From: Amblyornis subalaris
Lineage: Eukaryota > Chordata > Aves > Passeriformes > Ptilonorhynchidae
Direction of reading: 5' to 3'
DNA: 64,000 nt
Assembly (NCBI GenBank): GCA_018881555.1
Contig: JACAXG010000325.1
Location: 105,734 to 169,733 of the forward strand
Shown: in pieces, positions 31,981 to 42,450 of the stretch
Numbering within the stretch: the stretch's first letter is position 1
Layout of the letters: every line of letters begins with the position of its first letter
Position numbers and translations under genes: made by a program
Notes under the pieces: model-generated
Seen by the model: only the letters and a program-made list of their open reading frames with translations
Told to the model about the DNA's origin: nothing
The model's database searches: none

Positions 31981-32645
31981 CTGGTGAGACTCGGGGCCGA
32001 CCACTGGGATTCTGGAGTCGGAGTTACAGAGGGTCTGAAGCCAACTACACCCCGACAGAGAAAGAAATCCTGGCTGCCTGTGGGGGAGTTCAGGCCGCCT
32101 CAGAGGTGATTGGCACAGAGGCACAACTTCTCCTGGCACCTCAGCTACCAGTGCTGGAGTGGATGTTCAAGGCAAAGGTTCCCTCTACCCATCACGCCAC
32201 GGATGCCACATGGAGTAAGTGGATTGCCCTAATCACACAGCGCGCCCGTATTGGAAATCCAAATCGCCCTGGGATCTTGGAAGTAATCACAAATTGGCCT
32301 GAAGGAGAGAACTTTGATCTGGCAGACGAAGAGGAACAAGTGACACGTGCTGAAGAAGCCCCACCATACAACCAGCTGCCACCAGAGGAAACCCGATACG
32401 CTCTTTTCACAGACGGTTCTTGTCGCATTGTGGAGGGGATTCGAAAATGGAACGCAGCTGTATGGAGCCCCACACGACAGGTTGCAGAAGCTACAGAAGG
32501 AGAAGGTGGACGGAGTCAGTTTGCAGAGCTCAAAGCTGTCCAGTTGGCCTTGGACATTGCTGAAAGAGAGAAATGGCCAAAACTCTACCTCTACACTGAC
32601 TCGTGGATGGTAGCCAATGCTCTGTGGAGGTGGCTGGAAAGGTAG
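31981..32645 (+). pseudogene. ERVL connection and RNase H remnant
   Basis: Frame 3 is open at 31977-32645. The connection domain includes SYRGSEANYTPTEKEIL. RNase H motifs are LFTDGS (Asp at 32412), FAELKAVQ (Glu) and LYTDSW (Asp). It ends at TAG 32643-32645, after which the same frame continues into the integrase. Confidence 0.85.
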
Positions 32646-33725
32646 AAAAAGGCCAATTGGCTGCACAGAGGAAAACCAATCTGGGCTGCTGGGGAATGGC
32701 AAGACATTGCCACTCGGGCAGAGAAACTGACCGTGAAAGTCCGCCATGTGGATACCCATGTGCCTAAGAGTCGGGCTAATGAGGAACACCGCAACAATGA
32801 CCAAGTAGATCAGGCTGCCAAAATTGAGGTGTCACAGATTGGTTTGGATTTGCAACAGAAAGGGGAGTTGTTCCTAGCTTGATGGGCCCATGATGCCTCA
32901 GGTCATCAAGGCAGAGATGCCACCTATAAGTGGGCACGAGACCGAGGGGTGGATTTGACCATGGACAGTATCTCCCAGGTCATCCATGATTGTGAGACGT
33001 GTGCTGCGATCAAGCAGGCCAAGCAGGTGAAACCCCTATGGTATGGGGGAAGGTGGTCCAAGTATAAGTATGGGGAGGCCTGGCAGATTGATTACATCAC
33101 ACTGCCACAAACCCGCCAAGGCAAGTGCTATGTACTCACAATGGTGGAAGCAACCACTGGATGGTTGGAGACCTACCCTGTGCCTCACGCTACTGCCCGG
33201 AATAACACCCTGGGACTGGAAAGGCAAGTCCTGTGGAGGCATGGTACCCCTGAGAGGATTGAGTCTGACAATGGGACTCATTTCAAGAACAGCTTTATTG
33301 ACACCTGGGCTAGAGAACATGGTATTGAGTGAGTGTACCATATTCCTTACCATGCACCAGCTGCCGGGAAAGTTGAAAGGTGCAACGGACTGCTAAAATC
33401 CACCTTAAAGGCACTGGGTGGGGGGACTTGCAGAAATTGGGAGCTGCATTTAGCGAAGGCTACATGGTTGGTCAACACCCGAGGGTCCACTAACCGAGCT
33501 GGCCCTGCCCAATCCAAACACCTCCGTGCAGTAGATGGAGATAAGGTTCCGGTGGTGCATATGAGGGGTATGTTGGGAAAGACTGTTTGGGTCAATTCTG
33601 CCTCGAGCAAAGACAAACCCATCTGTGGAGTTGTTTTTGCTCAGGGACCTGGTTGCACNNGGTGGGTGATGCAGAAGGATGGAGAAACCAGATGTATACC
33701 TCAAGGGGACCTTACTTTAGGTTGA
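32646..33725 (+). pseudogene. ERVL integrase remnant with D,D-35-E triad
   Basis: Frame 3. The zinc-binding part has HDASGH and CETC. The core has WQIDYIT (Asp at 33090), ESDNGTHF (Asp at 33267) and GKVERCNG (Glu at 33375), with 35 residues between the last two. Stops are at 32880-32882 and 33330-33332. The C-terminal domain continues to 33725, with two Ns at 33659-33660. No dUTPase or env follows before the LTR. Confidence 0.88.
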
Positions 33726-33840
33726 ATTGTCCACAATGCTGTACCTCTACCCACATCTGTATGTATATATGTATATAGTTAGGGTAATGCATATATGTAT
33801 ATAGTTTAAAAGTTTAAGTCTGATGTGGGATGTTAGTGTG

Positions 33841-33873
33841 GGAGGAAAGGGAAACAATTTTCGGGGTGGATAA
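33841..33873 (+). other. Polypurine tract region
   Basis: GGAGGAAAGGGAAA (33841-33854) and the purine-rich GGGGTGGATAA directly abutting the LTR at 33874. A related GGGGTGGAA abuts the LTR at 55279. Which tract primed plus-strand synthesis is not certain. Confidence 0.6.
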
Positions 33874-34931
33874 TGTTATGGGTTAGAAAAAATGAATATT
33901 TGTTTCCTTTCCCCTGGGGTACCAGGGAGGCTGTGTAGGTGGGGAGGGGCTGGCCGGGAATTGATGGGCGATACTTAAGAACAAAAGGGAGGTAGCTGTC
34001 CAACCGCATTCTACGCTAATCACCCAGAATAAACGATACTTAAGGACCAAAGGGATAACTTGCCCAGCCCAGAGTCCAGGACAATTCCCCCAATTAAAGA
34101 AAAACAAAGGCCTGGAAATACTGACAAGGGGGTTGTTTCCCCAGAGGCTGGAGCATTGCAAGAGAACTGCCAGAGACTTTGGCGAGACGTGGGTGGAGAC
34201 CGGGCTCGCTTTTCTCTCTCTGCTTGGCGTTCGGGGAAGACGGTTGTGTCTGCAGTGAGAGCCGGTTTCACTCCGGGAACACTGCTACATTACAACATCT
34301 CTGCCTGCTCGCTCCAGAGCACGGATACACTGTGACATCTCCGCGAGGGTCCCGCGGCGGCACAGGGTACAGAGTTACGCTGTAACCAATCGCCACCTGG
34401 AGCTGCTCGTCTCTGCTGTTCCCGCCTTCTGCTGGTCTGCCGGTGGGTGATACCAAGGTCCATCGCTCCCCAGTCAATCCTGCCTGCCTGCGCTGCTTGC
34501 TGCCCACTGCCAAGGTTGGTGCAGACGGGCTGCAGCCCCGGGGGTTCACACGGGGAGCGACCCCTCCCCTTTCCTGTTCGCCAGAGCTGCCATTGCCACT
34601 TGAGGGTCGTCGCGCTCATGCCACAGCGCCCCCTGCAGCCGTGGGGGAGTCACTGCAGCCTCTCTGCTCCAATGGAGAATCTCCCAACAACAGACAAGGG
34701 ACAGTTAAGGGGTTTTTCTGTTTCTCTAATGGTTGCTGTTTAACTGTCTTGTTATATATATAGAGAGATATATAACCCTAGTAAAGAACTGTTATTCTTT
34801 TTACCACATCTTTGCCTGAGAGCCCTGTAATTTCAAAGGTATAGTAATTCGGAGGAGGGAGGGGAGTCATCCTGTATTCAAGGAAGGTTTCCCACCTTCC
34901 TTGACAGACACCTGTCCTTCAAACTAGGACA
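33874..34931 (+). repeat. 3' LTR of ERVL provirus (family A)
   Basis: 1058 bp, TGTTATGGGTT...AACTAGGACA. It is a complete copy and the best reference for family A in this window. It contains two copies of the CGATACTTAAG U3 repeat separated by a spacer. Confidence 0.92.
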
Positions 34932-35246
34932 CCTTGTTTTGCTTTAATCTGTTCCAAGGAATATTCGAACCTTCAGGGGTCTTTCAACTTTATTCACAGA
35001 GAATTCTCTTTTGTGATTAGAGTGGATCCTAACAGGGAGTTCATGAGATTTAGCACTTTTGTATCTAGTGATTTTTCACTGTTATTTTTTGCCTGTCGCT
35101 GTTTCGCTTGTTAGTAAACTGTTATTTTTTTCACTTGTATCTACTCGTATTTTGTTTTTCCTTATTGGTGGAAAAGGATTGGTTGAAACTAAGGGGAGGT
35201 AACTCATTTTAGTGTCCACCTCTTTAAATTGTCTTCAACCAAGACA

Positions 35247-35942
35247 CTGAGGGACAAACAAGATGAGATCAAACTTTGTCCCCGTTCCAGAGATTTGACA
35301 TCATTGGCATAAGTGAAACCTTGTGGGATGAGTCCTGTATTTGGAGTTCCCTGTTGGATGGTTACAGGCTCTTTAGGAGGGATAGGCTGGGCAGAATAGG
35401 TGGGGGGTGGCATTGTATGTAATGGAGGGGCTGGAATGTCTGGAGCTCACAGTTTGCAATGGCACAGTTGAGACCCTCTGGGTAAGAATCAAGGGGCAGA
35501 GAATGTGCATGTCATTGTGGGAGTCTACTATAGACCTAGGCAGGACGATGATGCCAACAAATTAATCCTTGAGGATTTAAGGGACACTTCCAAGTCAACT
35601 GCCCTTGTCCTTATGGGGGACTTCATTTTGCCAGAAATTAACTGGGAGCATCACACAGCTGGTACAACCAGGGACAGAAGATTCCTAAGAAACCTGGATG
35701 ACAACTTTATGGAACAGGTCCTAAGGGAGCCAACTCAGAAAGATGCCGTCCTTGATCTACTGCTTGTCAACAGAGTGGATCGCATGAGTGGAGATTGGGG
35801 GTCTCTTGGCCAAAGTGACCATGAAGCAATTGAGTTTAAAATCTCTGGTGACAGAAGGAAAAGTGCCAGCAAAACCTCAACTCTGGACATGAGGAGAGCT
35901 GACTTCAGGCTGCTCAGGGAATTAGTGAGTAAGGTCCCCTGG
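35247..35942 (+). pseudogene. CR1 ORF2 endonuclease part
   Basis: Frame 3 reads GVYYRPRQDDDANK, LVLMGDFILPEINW, DAVLDLLLVNR, SDHEAIEF and MRRADFRLLRELVSKVPW. These are the apurinic-endonuclease landmarks of CR1 (GDF and SDH). It ends at the LTR N insertion; the reverse transcriptase continues in phase after 36467. Confidence 0.88.
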
Positions 35943-36462
35943 TGATGCCAAAGGGATTTTTTTGCTTTTGTACTTTTTGTTTATTAGTGGCCCTGTGGCT
36001 TTGTAGCCTTTTACTCCATATTCTTAGCCAGCAGTTTCCCTACCCTGTAGACAAAACAAGATTCCTGAATCACCTTATCACCCCTAGTGTTCTGGGACTA
36101 GGGATGTTTCTCCATCCCATGTCTCCTAAAAGCATAAACAACAGTAGAGCTAGAAGTTTAAGGGGGGGCTTCAGTAGGGGGCTGAACCAAGGGGGAATTA
36201 CCTCATTAAGTCTATTTCTAATTGGGAGATTTTGGTCAATTATATTAATTTGCTAAACTTATAAAAGGATTGGAGGGAGGGGTAAGGTAAGGTGAGGTGA
36301 GGTGAGGTGAGGGTACGGTACAGTATGGTATGGGACGAAGACTGCAGTGATCATCGTGTGGTGCACATTTTGTACACTTGGAGGACCTCCAAATAAAGGT
36401 ACCCACTTTCCTTACCCTCTTAACATCGTCCAGCTTCTAATTTTAGGTAGAAAAAGGCATCA
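35943..36462 (+). mobile_element. Solo LTR, family N, 520 bp, 4-bp TSD
   Basis: Perfect 7-bp inverted ends TGATGCC...GGCATCA with a perfect 4-bp TSD CTGG (35939-35942 and 36463-36466). AATAAA lies near 36392. It contains a short (GGTGA)n run at about 36290-36312. A 4-bp duplication points to a class I (ERV1/gamma-like) integrase. The CR1 frame is continuous across it (insert plus TSD is 524 bp). Confidence 0.9.
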
Positions 36463-38240
36463 CTGGGAAAATGTTTTTGCAGCTGCTAGGGTCCATCAGT
36501 GCTGGTCACTTTTTAAACATCACCTCCTAAGGGCACAGGAGCTGGCAATTCCCAAATGTTGGAAGGCCAATTTGGCTGAGCAGGGATCTTCTCTTGGAAA
36601 TAAGGCAAAAAAGGAAGGTGTATGGTCAGTGGAAGCAAGGTCAGGTAACATGGAAAAAATACAGAGATGCTGCTTGCCACTGTGGGAGAAAATTTGCGCA
36701 GCCAAAGCTCAACTGGAGTTGAAGCTGCCAGAACTGTGGGGGACAATAAAAAGAGTTTTTTCAATTAATGGCAATAGGCAGTGTAGAAATAACATTGGCC
36801 CATTACAGGATGAGGATGGTCACCTCACAAACAAGGACATGGACAAAGCAGATGTGTTTAATGCATTCTTTGCCTCTGTCTTGAACACAGATGAAGGACC
36901 AAGGGGGTCTCAGTGCCCTGAGCTGGAGGACCATGACTGCAAGAATGATCAACTCCTAGTCAACCCTGTACTTGTGTGGGATCTGCTGCTCCAGCTGGAT
37001 CCCTACAAATCTATGGAGCCTGATGGGATTCATCTGAGAATCCTCAAAGAGCTGCCTGATGTCATCGCAAAACCTCTCTGGACAATTTTTGAGCGGTCTT
37101 GGGAATCCAGAGAGGTCCAAGCAGACTGGAAGCTGGCAAACGCTGTCCTGATTTTCAAGAAGGGCAAGAAGGAGGACCCAGGAAACTACAGGCCTGTCAG
37201 TCTCACTTCAGTGCCTGGTAAAATCATGGAGAAGATTATTCTGGGAGATATTGAAAAATACCTGAAAGACAATGCAGTCTTTGGTCACAGCCAGCATGGG
37301 TTCATGAGAGGACAGTCCTGCTTATGAAACCTGATTTCCTTTTATGACAAGGTAACCTACCTAGTTGATCAAGGGAAGCCAGTTGATGTGATCTTTTTGG
37401 ATTTCAGTAAAGCTTTCGATACTGTCTCTCCCAGGATCCTTCTGGACAAAATGTCCAGCACACAGCTGGGTAAACACACCATGCAGTGGGTGAGCAACTG
37501 GCTCATGGGTTGGGCGCAAAGGGTTCTAGTGAATGGGGTGATATCAGACTGGTGACTTGTCACTAGTGGGGTTTTGCAGGGCTCCATTTTAGGCCCTGTG
37601 CTCTTCAACATCTTCATAAATGACTTGGACACAGGACTGGAAGGGATACTAAGCAAGTTTGCAGACGATACAAAACTGGGAGGAGCTGTTGACTCCCTTG
37701 AAGGCAGGGAGGCCCTGCAGAGAGATCTTGATAAATTAGAGGGCTGGGCAATCACCAACCATATCAAGTTCAACAAGGGAAAGTGCTGGATTTTTCACCT
37801 GGGACAAGGCAACCCTGGATGTACGGACAGACTGGGGAATGAGATGCTGGAAAGCAATGCTGTGGAAAGGGACCTGGGGGTCCTGCTCAATGGCAAGTTG
37901 AATATGAGTCAGCAGTGCCCTGGCAGCCAGGATGGCCAACCGTGTTCTGGGGTGCATCAGGCACAGCATGGCCAGCCGGGCAAGGGAGGGGATTGCTGCG
38001 CTCTGCTCTGCACTGGGGCAGCTTCACCTTGAATATTGTGAGCAGTTTTGATTGCCGCAATATAAGAAAGATATTAAGCTATTAGAGAGCATCCAAAGGA
38101 GGACAACAAAGATGGTGGAGGGCCTTGAGGGGAAGCCATATGAGGAGCAGCTGAGGTCACTTGGTCTGTTCAGCCTGGAGGAGACTAAGGGGAGACATTG
38201 CAGTCTACAAATTCCTCATGTGGGGAAGAGGAGGGACAGA
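36463..38240 (+). pseudogene. CR1 ORF2 reverse transcriptase part
   Basis: Frame 2 reads [95 protein letters not shown] and the catalytic FADD at 37658-37669. Stops lie at 37325-37327 and 37553-37555. A frameshift follows near 37930. The C-terminal part continues to about 38200 ([21 protein letters not shown]). Confidence 0.9.
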
Positions 38241-38516
38241 CACTAATCTCTCTGGTGGCCAGTGACAGGACCTGAGTGAATGGCTTGAAGTTGTGTCAGG
38301 GGAGGTTTAGATCGTATATTAGAAAACGATTCTTCACCCAGAGGATGATCAGGCACTGGAACAGGCTCCCCAGGGCAGTGGTCACAGGACCAAGCCTGAC
38401 AGAGTTCAAGAAGTGTTTGGACAATACTCTCGGGCACATGGTGTGACTTGGGGATGGTCCTGTGCAGGGTTGGGAGTTGGACTCGATGATCCTTGTGAGC
38501 CCCTTCCAACTCAGCA

Positions 38517-38578
38517 TATTCTGTGATTCTGTGATTCTGTGATTCTGTGATTCTGTGATTCTGTGATTCTGTGATTCT
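38517..38578 (+). repeat. CR1 3' terminal 8-bp microsatellite
   Basis: About seven copies of TGATTCTG end the element. This is the hallmark CR1 3' tail used in target-primed reverse transcription. Confidence 0.95.
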
Positions 38579-39120
38579 CTATAAGGGAAGCATTAATAGG
38601 GGATGTTGGAGAAGACTTCAAGAAGGACAGCATAATGTCCATCTCTTGTACAACTGATCATCAGCAGTGAAAATCTGGTCTCCTTGACCTAATTCTGCAC
38701 CATGGTTCTCTCATTGCTCCAAGACATTTGCAGTTTCACACCTCAAAGACAACCCCATGCAGCAAACTCCCCTAAACTGTCCTCCCCATCTGATTTCTCC
38801 TCCTCTGTTTGAACATGAGGAGATGCAACTCAGGAGTTTTAACAAATTTCAAGAATATTCTATAGGATGTGTCATCACTAGTAGAGATTCATCCCAGCAA
38901 CTAGGTAAAGCTAGCTTGCCACTAACACTACAGGCTTTGTAAACCATCATTTGACATAATGTACAATTTCAATTTTTTCTCTGTGTTTCAGCCAGCTCAA
39001 TTTAAGAGCAAGATTACAGTCAAACAATGTTTTTCTGTGTTGCTATGACTTGTTTTAGAAGCAGGTCTGGAGAGAACATACTTGTAACTCTTTAAGTGTT
39101 ACAACCACATAAATATTTGG
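38579..39120. other. Interval with no recognised gene
   Basis: No repeat, RNA gene or convincing ORF. Confidence 0.55.
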
Positions 39121-39125
39121 AACAC

Positions 39126-39868
39126 TGTCCTGGGTTAACCATATATTCTATTACCACCCACATAATCTGGAGAATTCACAGTTGCACACCTGGTCCCTGA
39201 GGTACTCCTTATCTCAACTGAGATAAGCACTCCGGTGACAGCAAGCACCACCCATCCTGATTAGATAATCTCAGCTAATGGCCCATTACACCACCCATCT
39301 TATCTTGATTAATGGCCCATTACTGGACTTGGTAAAAATAGAATGTCAGAAACCATGAGACTCATCTGAGCTCATTGCCGAAGCAACCAATAGAACATCG
39401 GGAAAATCCTCTTCCATTGTGGATGTCCCCGCCCCTGGGGGAGGTACCAGCCAAGAAACACGGTATAAAGCAAGGGTTTGGGATGGAAGAAATCACTCTT
39501 GACTCCACTCCTCGGGACTGGACTTAACTACTCCACTCCTCTGGACTGGACTCCACTACTCCACTCCTCTGGACTGGACTCCACTCCTCTGGACTGGACT
39601 CCACTTCTCTACTGGACTGGACTACCGGGACTGGACTACCAGGCCTTTCTACAGGACCAGTGCCTAACTGGACTACACAGCTACCACCCTGGTCAACGGG
39701 GTGTCAGGTTGTACCGTGACTCTGTCGGATTGTTTAGGCTGGTGTTTCTGTATTCCTGCATTTATTTTAATCTTTTTTTTTATTAAAATTGTAATTTTGA
39801 CCTAAAATCTCTCGAGGTATTTTGTGTGGGGTTAATTTCCCCTGCTGGTTTACAGTCAAACCAGCACA
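39126..39868 (+). mobile_element. Solo LTR, family G, 743 bp
   Basis: TGTCCTGGGTTAACC...AACCAGCACA with a perfect 5-bp TSD AACAC (39121-39125 and 39869-39873). GGTATAAAG at about 39460 is a likely TATA box and TATTAAAA at about 39780 a likely poly(A) signal. A GGACTGGACTCCACT minisatellite lies between them. It is the inverted counterpart of 4842-5592. Confidence 0.93.
39499..39640. repeat. Minisatellite in LTR G
   Basis: Tandem CTCCACTCCTCTGGACTGGA-like units with length variation, about six copies. The copy at 4842-5592 has fewer and more diverged units. Confidence 0.8.
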
Positions 39869-40011
39869 AACACTCAATAGGGTTTCCTTTTTTCTAGTTC
39901 CACTTGAATTTCCGAATAGATTCTATCCATGTTTACCTGTTTTAACATAGGAGATTTGCACTGAATTTTGTTTAGGAACTGGTGTTTATGCATGAAGAAA
40001 ATGAGTCTGGT

Positions 40012-40661
40012 TGTGGTGGTGGCTGAGCCTGCAGCAGGGGATGCTGCGGGTGTTTGGGCCAGCCACAGGTGAGACCGATGGGCCAGAGGGCCCCAGAGCC
40101 ATAGAGGTCCAGTGAAGGGATGGCTCCGAAGTCTGAGATCTCCCCCTGGGTTGTAGTGAAGAAGGTCTCCCCATCAGGCCTTGCCAGGTTATGTTAATGT
40201 TCCCCTGTTTGGTTGGCCTGTAGGCCTGTCACTCCTTGTTCCCTTATAAGGTTCTGTTCTAGATTGTTCTCCCTTACTCAGCACCCCATTTATTCCTGTC
40301 CCCTGCTCCTCCCCTCGCTTGCCTCTATTGGTTGAAGTTGTATTACCCCACCTTCTTGCGGCCCCCTGACCCTCAACCTATTGGTCCCTGTTGTTCTCTC
40401 CGCCTCTATTGCCCCTGGTATATAACCCTGGACTCTCCATTGTTCTGGGTTCTCCTTCCCTGGACTATTCATGGAATAAACCTATTTCATGGAACACCAT
40501 AAGGAGAACCCCTCCAACTCTTTGCCTCCGGCTAAGTATGCTTGCGTGTGTGTGTGCACCGCCGAACATGTCAAGGCACCGCCGAATGTGTCAAGGCACC
40601 GCCGAACGTGCGACACTTTCGGGAAGGCTGCAGCACCCCCACATCCATCCCGGATACAACA
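40012..40661 (+). mobile_element. Solo LTR, family B (ERVK-like), 650 bp
   Basis: TGTGGTGGTGGCTGAG...GGATACAACA with a perfect 6-bp TSD TCTGGT (40006-40011 and 40662-40667). TATATAA near 40420 and GGAATAAACC near 40473 set + orientation. U5 holds three copies of an 18-20 bp unit (CACCGCCGAA..GTCAAGG) at about 40557-40613. Confidence 0.93.
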
Positions 40662-40667
40662 TCTGGT

Positions 40668-41650
40668 AGTCAAAATAGATTCATGTACTGGACTTGCATC
40701 TTCCATCTGAAGGAAAGGCATAGGCATTAACAATTAGGATACCTCTAAAATAGCTTTGTTTGCAGACTACTGATACCGACTGGCTTCATTGGACTACATA
40801 TTCTCCAATTCCACTCTCTTACTACATTCTGTTGGGTCTTTCTTGCATCTGATATCTATTTCTTACGTGAAAGGCAATGAAGAAAACAGATACTGTGTAA
40901 TTCTCCATCATACTCATTTTTAAGGAACTATTTTTGAGCTAGTTAATAAGCATCTTTTTACATGTGATGTTGTATGAGGGAATCAGGGTTCATCAGGACA
41001 GAATGCACAAATTCACAACAGCTATCTATTCAACTCAGATAAGATAGAATGTTATTCAGGGTTGAGTCCAGTCTTCTCCATGCATAAATTATCTTTGAAG
41101 TAGTGAAGCACAGATGTCTTGATTGTTTAGCTATATAAGGCAAGCTCACTTTTGCTCTTTGTTTCCAGTCTGGTGACTTTATAACACTTTTTCTGCATAT
41201 TAAGTCACTTTCTATGCATCCTCTTGACCCATGTCAATTTTAGAACTTTGTAGTCCAAGAGTTAGAAAGCGTCTAGTGCAATAAGAGTTTGTAACAATAG
41301 GTAGTTGATAGAAATATTCCAAAATGTCCATCAGATAAAGCACAGCTCAGGACTCAGATAAATGAATGATGCGTTTCTAGGGCCTACTTGGACTTATCTG
41401 CAAGAAGGGCACATCTCTGCTGCATGCACAGCAGAAAAACTGATTGACTGAGCCTGTTAAGGGAAAAAAAGAATGGTAGCAATGCTATTTCTGATTCTCT
41501 AAGGTTACCAAGTAGCCAAGCAGAGAATTTCAGGAGCACACGTTTGAATTGAGCCATCTACATGACTCTAAATTATGAAATCCATGTAAAAATTACTGTT
41601 GAACAACCAGATGCTTTTCAGCTTCCCTACTGTTTTCCACCAGGAGGTGC
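40668..41650. other. Interval with no recognised gene
   Basis: AT-rich with no features supported. Confidence 0.55.
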
Positions 41651-41655
41651 TGGTC

Positions 41656-42004
41656 TGTTATGATCCCAGTAAGAAAGGCATTCAGAACTCTGTAAGGTTT
41701 CATTTAAAATGCTTTTTATTAGAGCTAAAACTATAAGGAGATAATAATATAGATAATCTCATGTCCCTTTAGATGCTGAGAACCCTGAGTGGTGTAGCAT
41801 CAAATGGGCCTCCAATCCATGTGCAGCACACTGGGCAGAACCAGTCCATAGAAGAGGCTCTCCCATTTCAGTCATTTGAGCTATTATATAATTTTTCTTT
41901 CAAGGAAAAAAAACCCCTCTATCATAAAGGACATTCACACAAGAACTTCTTGCTGCAGTTTTAGATAAGGGCAAGCCTACGCAGGTGGCATAATCATGGT
42001 AACA
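41656..42004 (-). mobile_element. Probable solo LTR, 349 bp
   Basis: TGTTATGATCC...TCATGGTAACA are inverted-repeat-like ends. A minus-strand AATAAAA lies at about 41714-41720, a plausible distance from the 3' end. No TSD is visible next to these ends, so the boundaries may be wrong. Confidence 0.45.
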
Positions 42005-42099
42005 AGTGGGAGTTGCTTGCAGGCTCCTCTGTTACAATGAGCTGGCTGAGGTTATCCTGCAGCCAAGGGATTTGTGCAGCACAGCACAGGCCTGAAGAC

Positions 42100-42444
42100 T
42101 GTTGCCTTCTGATAAGAAGACAAGGCGACCTGGTTTCAAGAAGCTAGCACGGCAGCCCGGCCTACCCCGTGGCCACTCGGGCCATGGACGCACAGACACC
42201 AATGTGGTGGATGGTCAAATGGCATTTATTATCTTATCTCATGAGGTTAAATAGTGAGGAACTTCACTATGTCAGGAAAAGGGGGACTGTGGGATAGCTG
42301 GAGTTAGTAAGGAGTGGAAAACTACTGAGGTTAGAGGGGTCTGCATGCTCTTATCACAAAGGAATGAAGGGAGGTAGATTCCTTGCTGCTCCTGCTTTCC
42401 ATCACATCGCGTGATCTTCCGTCCGCCTGTCCCTTTCTACCACA
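42100..42444 (-). mobile_element. Solo LTR, family E (ERVK-like), 345 bp
   Basis: + strand limits TGTTGCCTTC...CTACCACA with a perfect 6-bp TSD GAAGAC (42094-42099 and 42445-42450). A minus-strand AATAAATGCC at about 42221-42230 sets the orientation. 42100-42223 is an inverted copy of 1-124 at the left end of the window. Confidence 0.92.
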
Positions 42445-42450
42445 GAAGAC

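Larger units (their letters stand above)
27609..34931 (+). mobile_element. ERVL-type provirus with both LTRs, about 7.3 kb
   Basis: The order is 5' LTR (27609-28689), PBS (28695-28714), gag, protease, RT, RNase H, integrase, polypurine tract and 3' LTR (33874-34931). No env is present, which fits ERVL. The flanks are CCTAG (27604-27608) and CCTTG (34932-34936), an imperfect 5-bp TSD. The RT and integrase resemble class III (ERVL) elements. In-frame stops lie at 29722, 30229, 31255, 32643, 32880 and 33330. Frame changes occur near 30310, 30675, 31590 and 31865. The provirus is therefore not coding-competent. The 5' LTR contains a 440-base assembly gap. Confidence 0.92.
26719..35034 (+). mobile_element. 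Solo LTR, family C, nested in LTR I and carrying an ERVL provirus
   Basis: It starts TGTGAGAGACTG at 26719 and ends ...GGATCCTAACA at 35034. A perfect 5-bp TSD GGGAG lies at 26714-26718 and 35035-35039. A second copy at 44213-45121 has matching ends and its own perfect TSD. Excluding the provirus the LTR is about 988 bp. AATAAA lies near 27566. The provirus entered its U5 part. Confidence 0.9.
25973..35246 (+). mobile_element. Solo LTR, family I, nested in CR1 and itself interrupted
   Basis: It starts TGTTGTGGGTAACCC at 25973 and ends ...CAACCAAGACA at 35246. The TSD is ATGAG (25968-25972) against CTGAG (35247-35251), 4 of 5 matching. The CR1 resumes at once on the right. LTR C with the ERVL provirus is inserted at 26719-35034. 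Without inserts the LTR is about 953 bp, comparable with the 1067-bp relative at 52651-53717. The tail at 35110-35246 also matches 22838-22962 in reverse. Confidence 0.85.
25548..38578 (+). mobile_element. Near full-length CR1 LINE split by a stack of LTR elements
   Basis: The CR1 starts near 25548 with the region before ORF2 and ends in the (TGATTCTG)n tail at 38517-38578. It is interrupted at 25973-35246 by LTR I (with further nested elements) and at 35943-36462 by LTR N. At both sites the CR1 reads straight through when the insert is ignored. CR1 is a non-LTR retrotransposon encoding an endonuclease/reverse transcriptase. Stops at 37325-37327 and 37553-37555 and other damage make it inactive. 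Confidence 0.92.

Noticed and set aside
36347..36462. N-terminal part of a 326-codon ORF beginning at 36347
   Set aside because: The start lies in solo LTR N. The CR1 coding part begins only after 36467, in phase with the endonuclease upstream of the LTR.
38517..38578. Possible CRISPR-like direct repeat array
   Set aside because: The 8-bp head-to-tail repeat without spacers is the CR1 3' tail. The genome is vertebrate.
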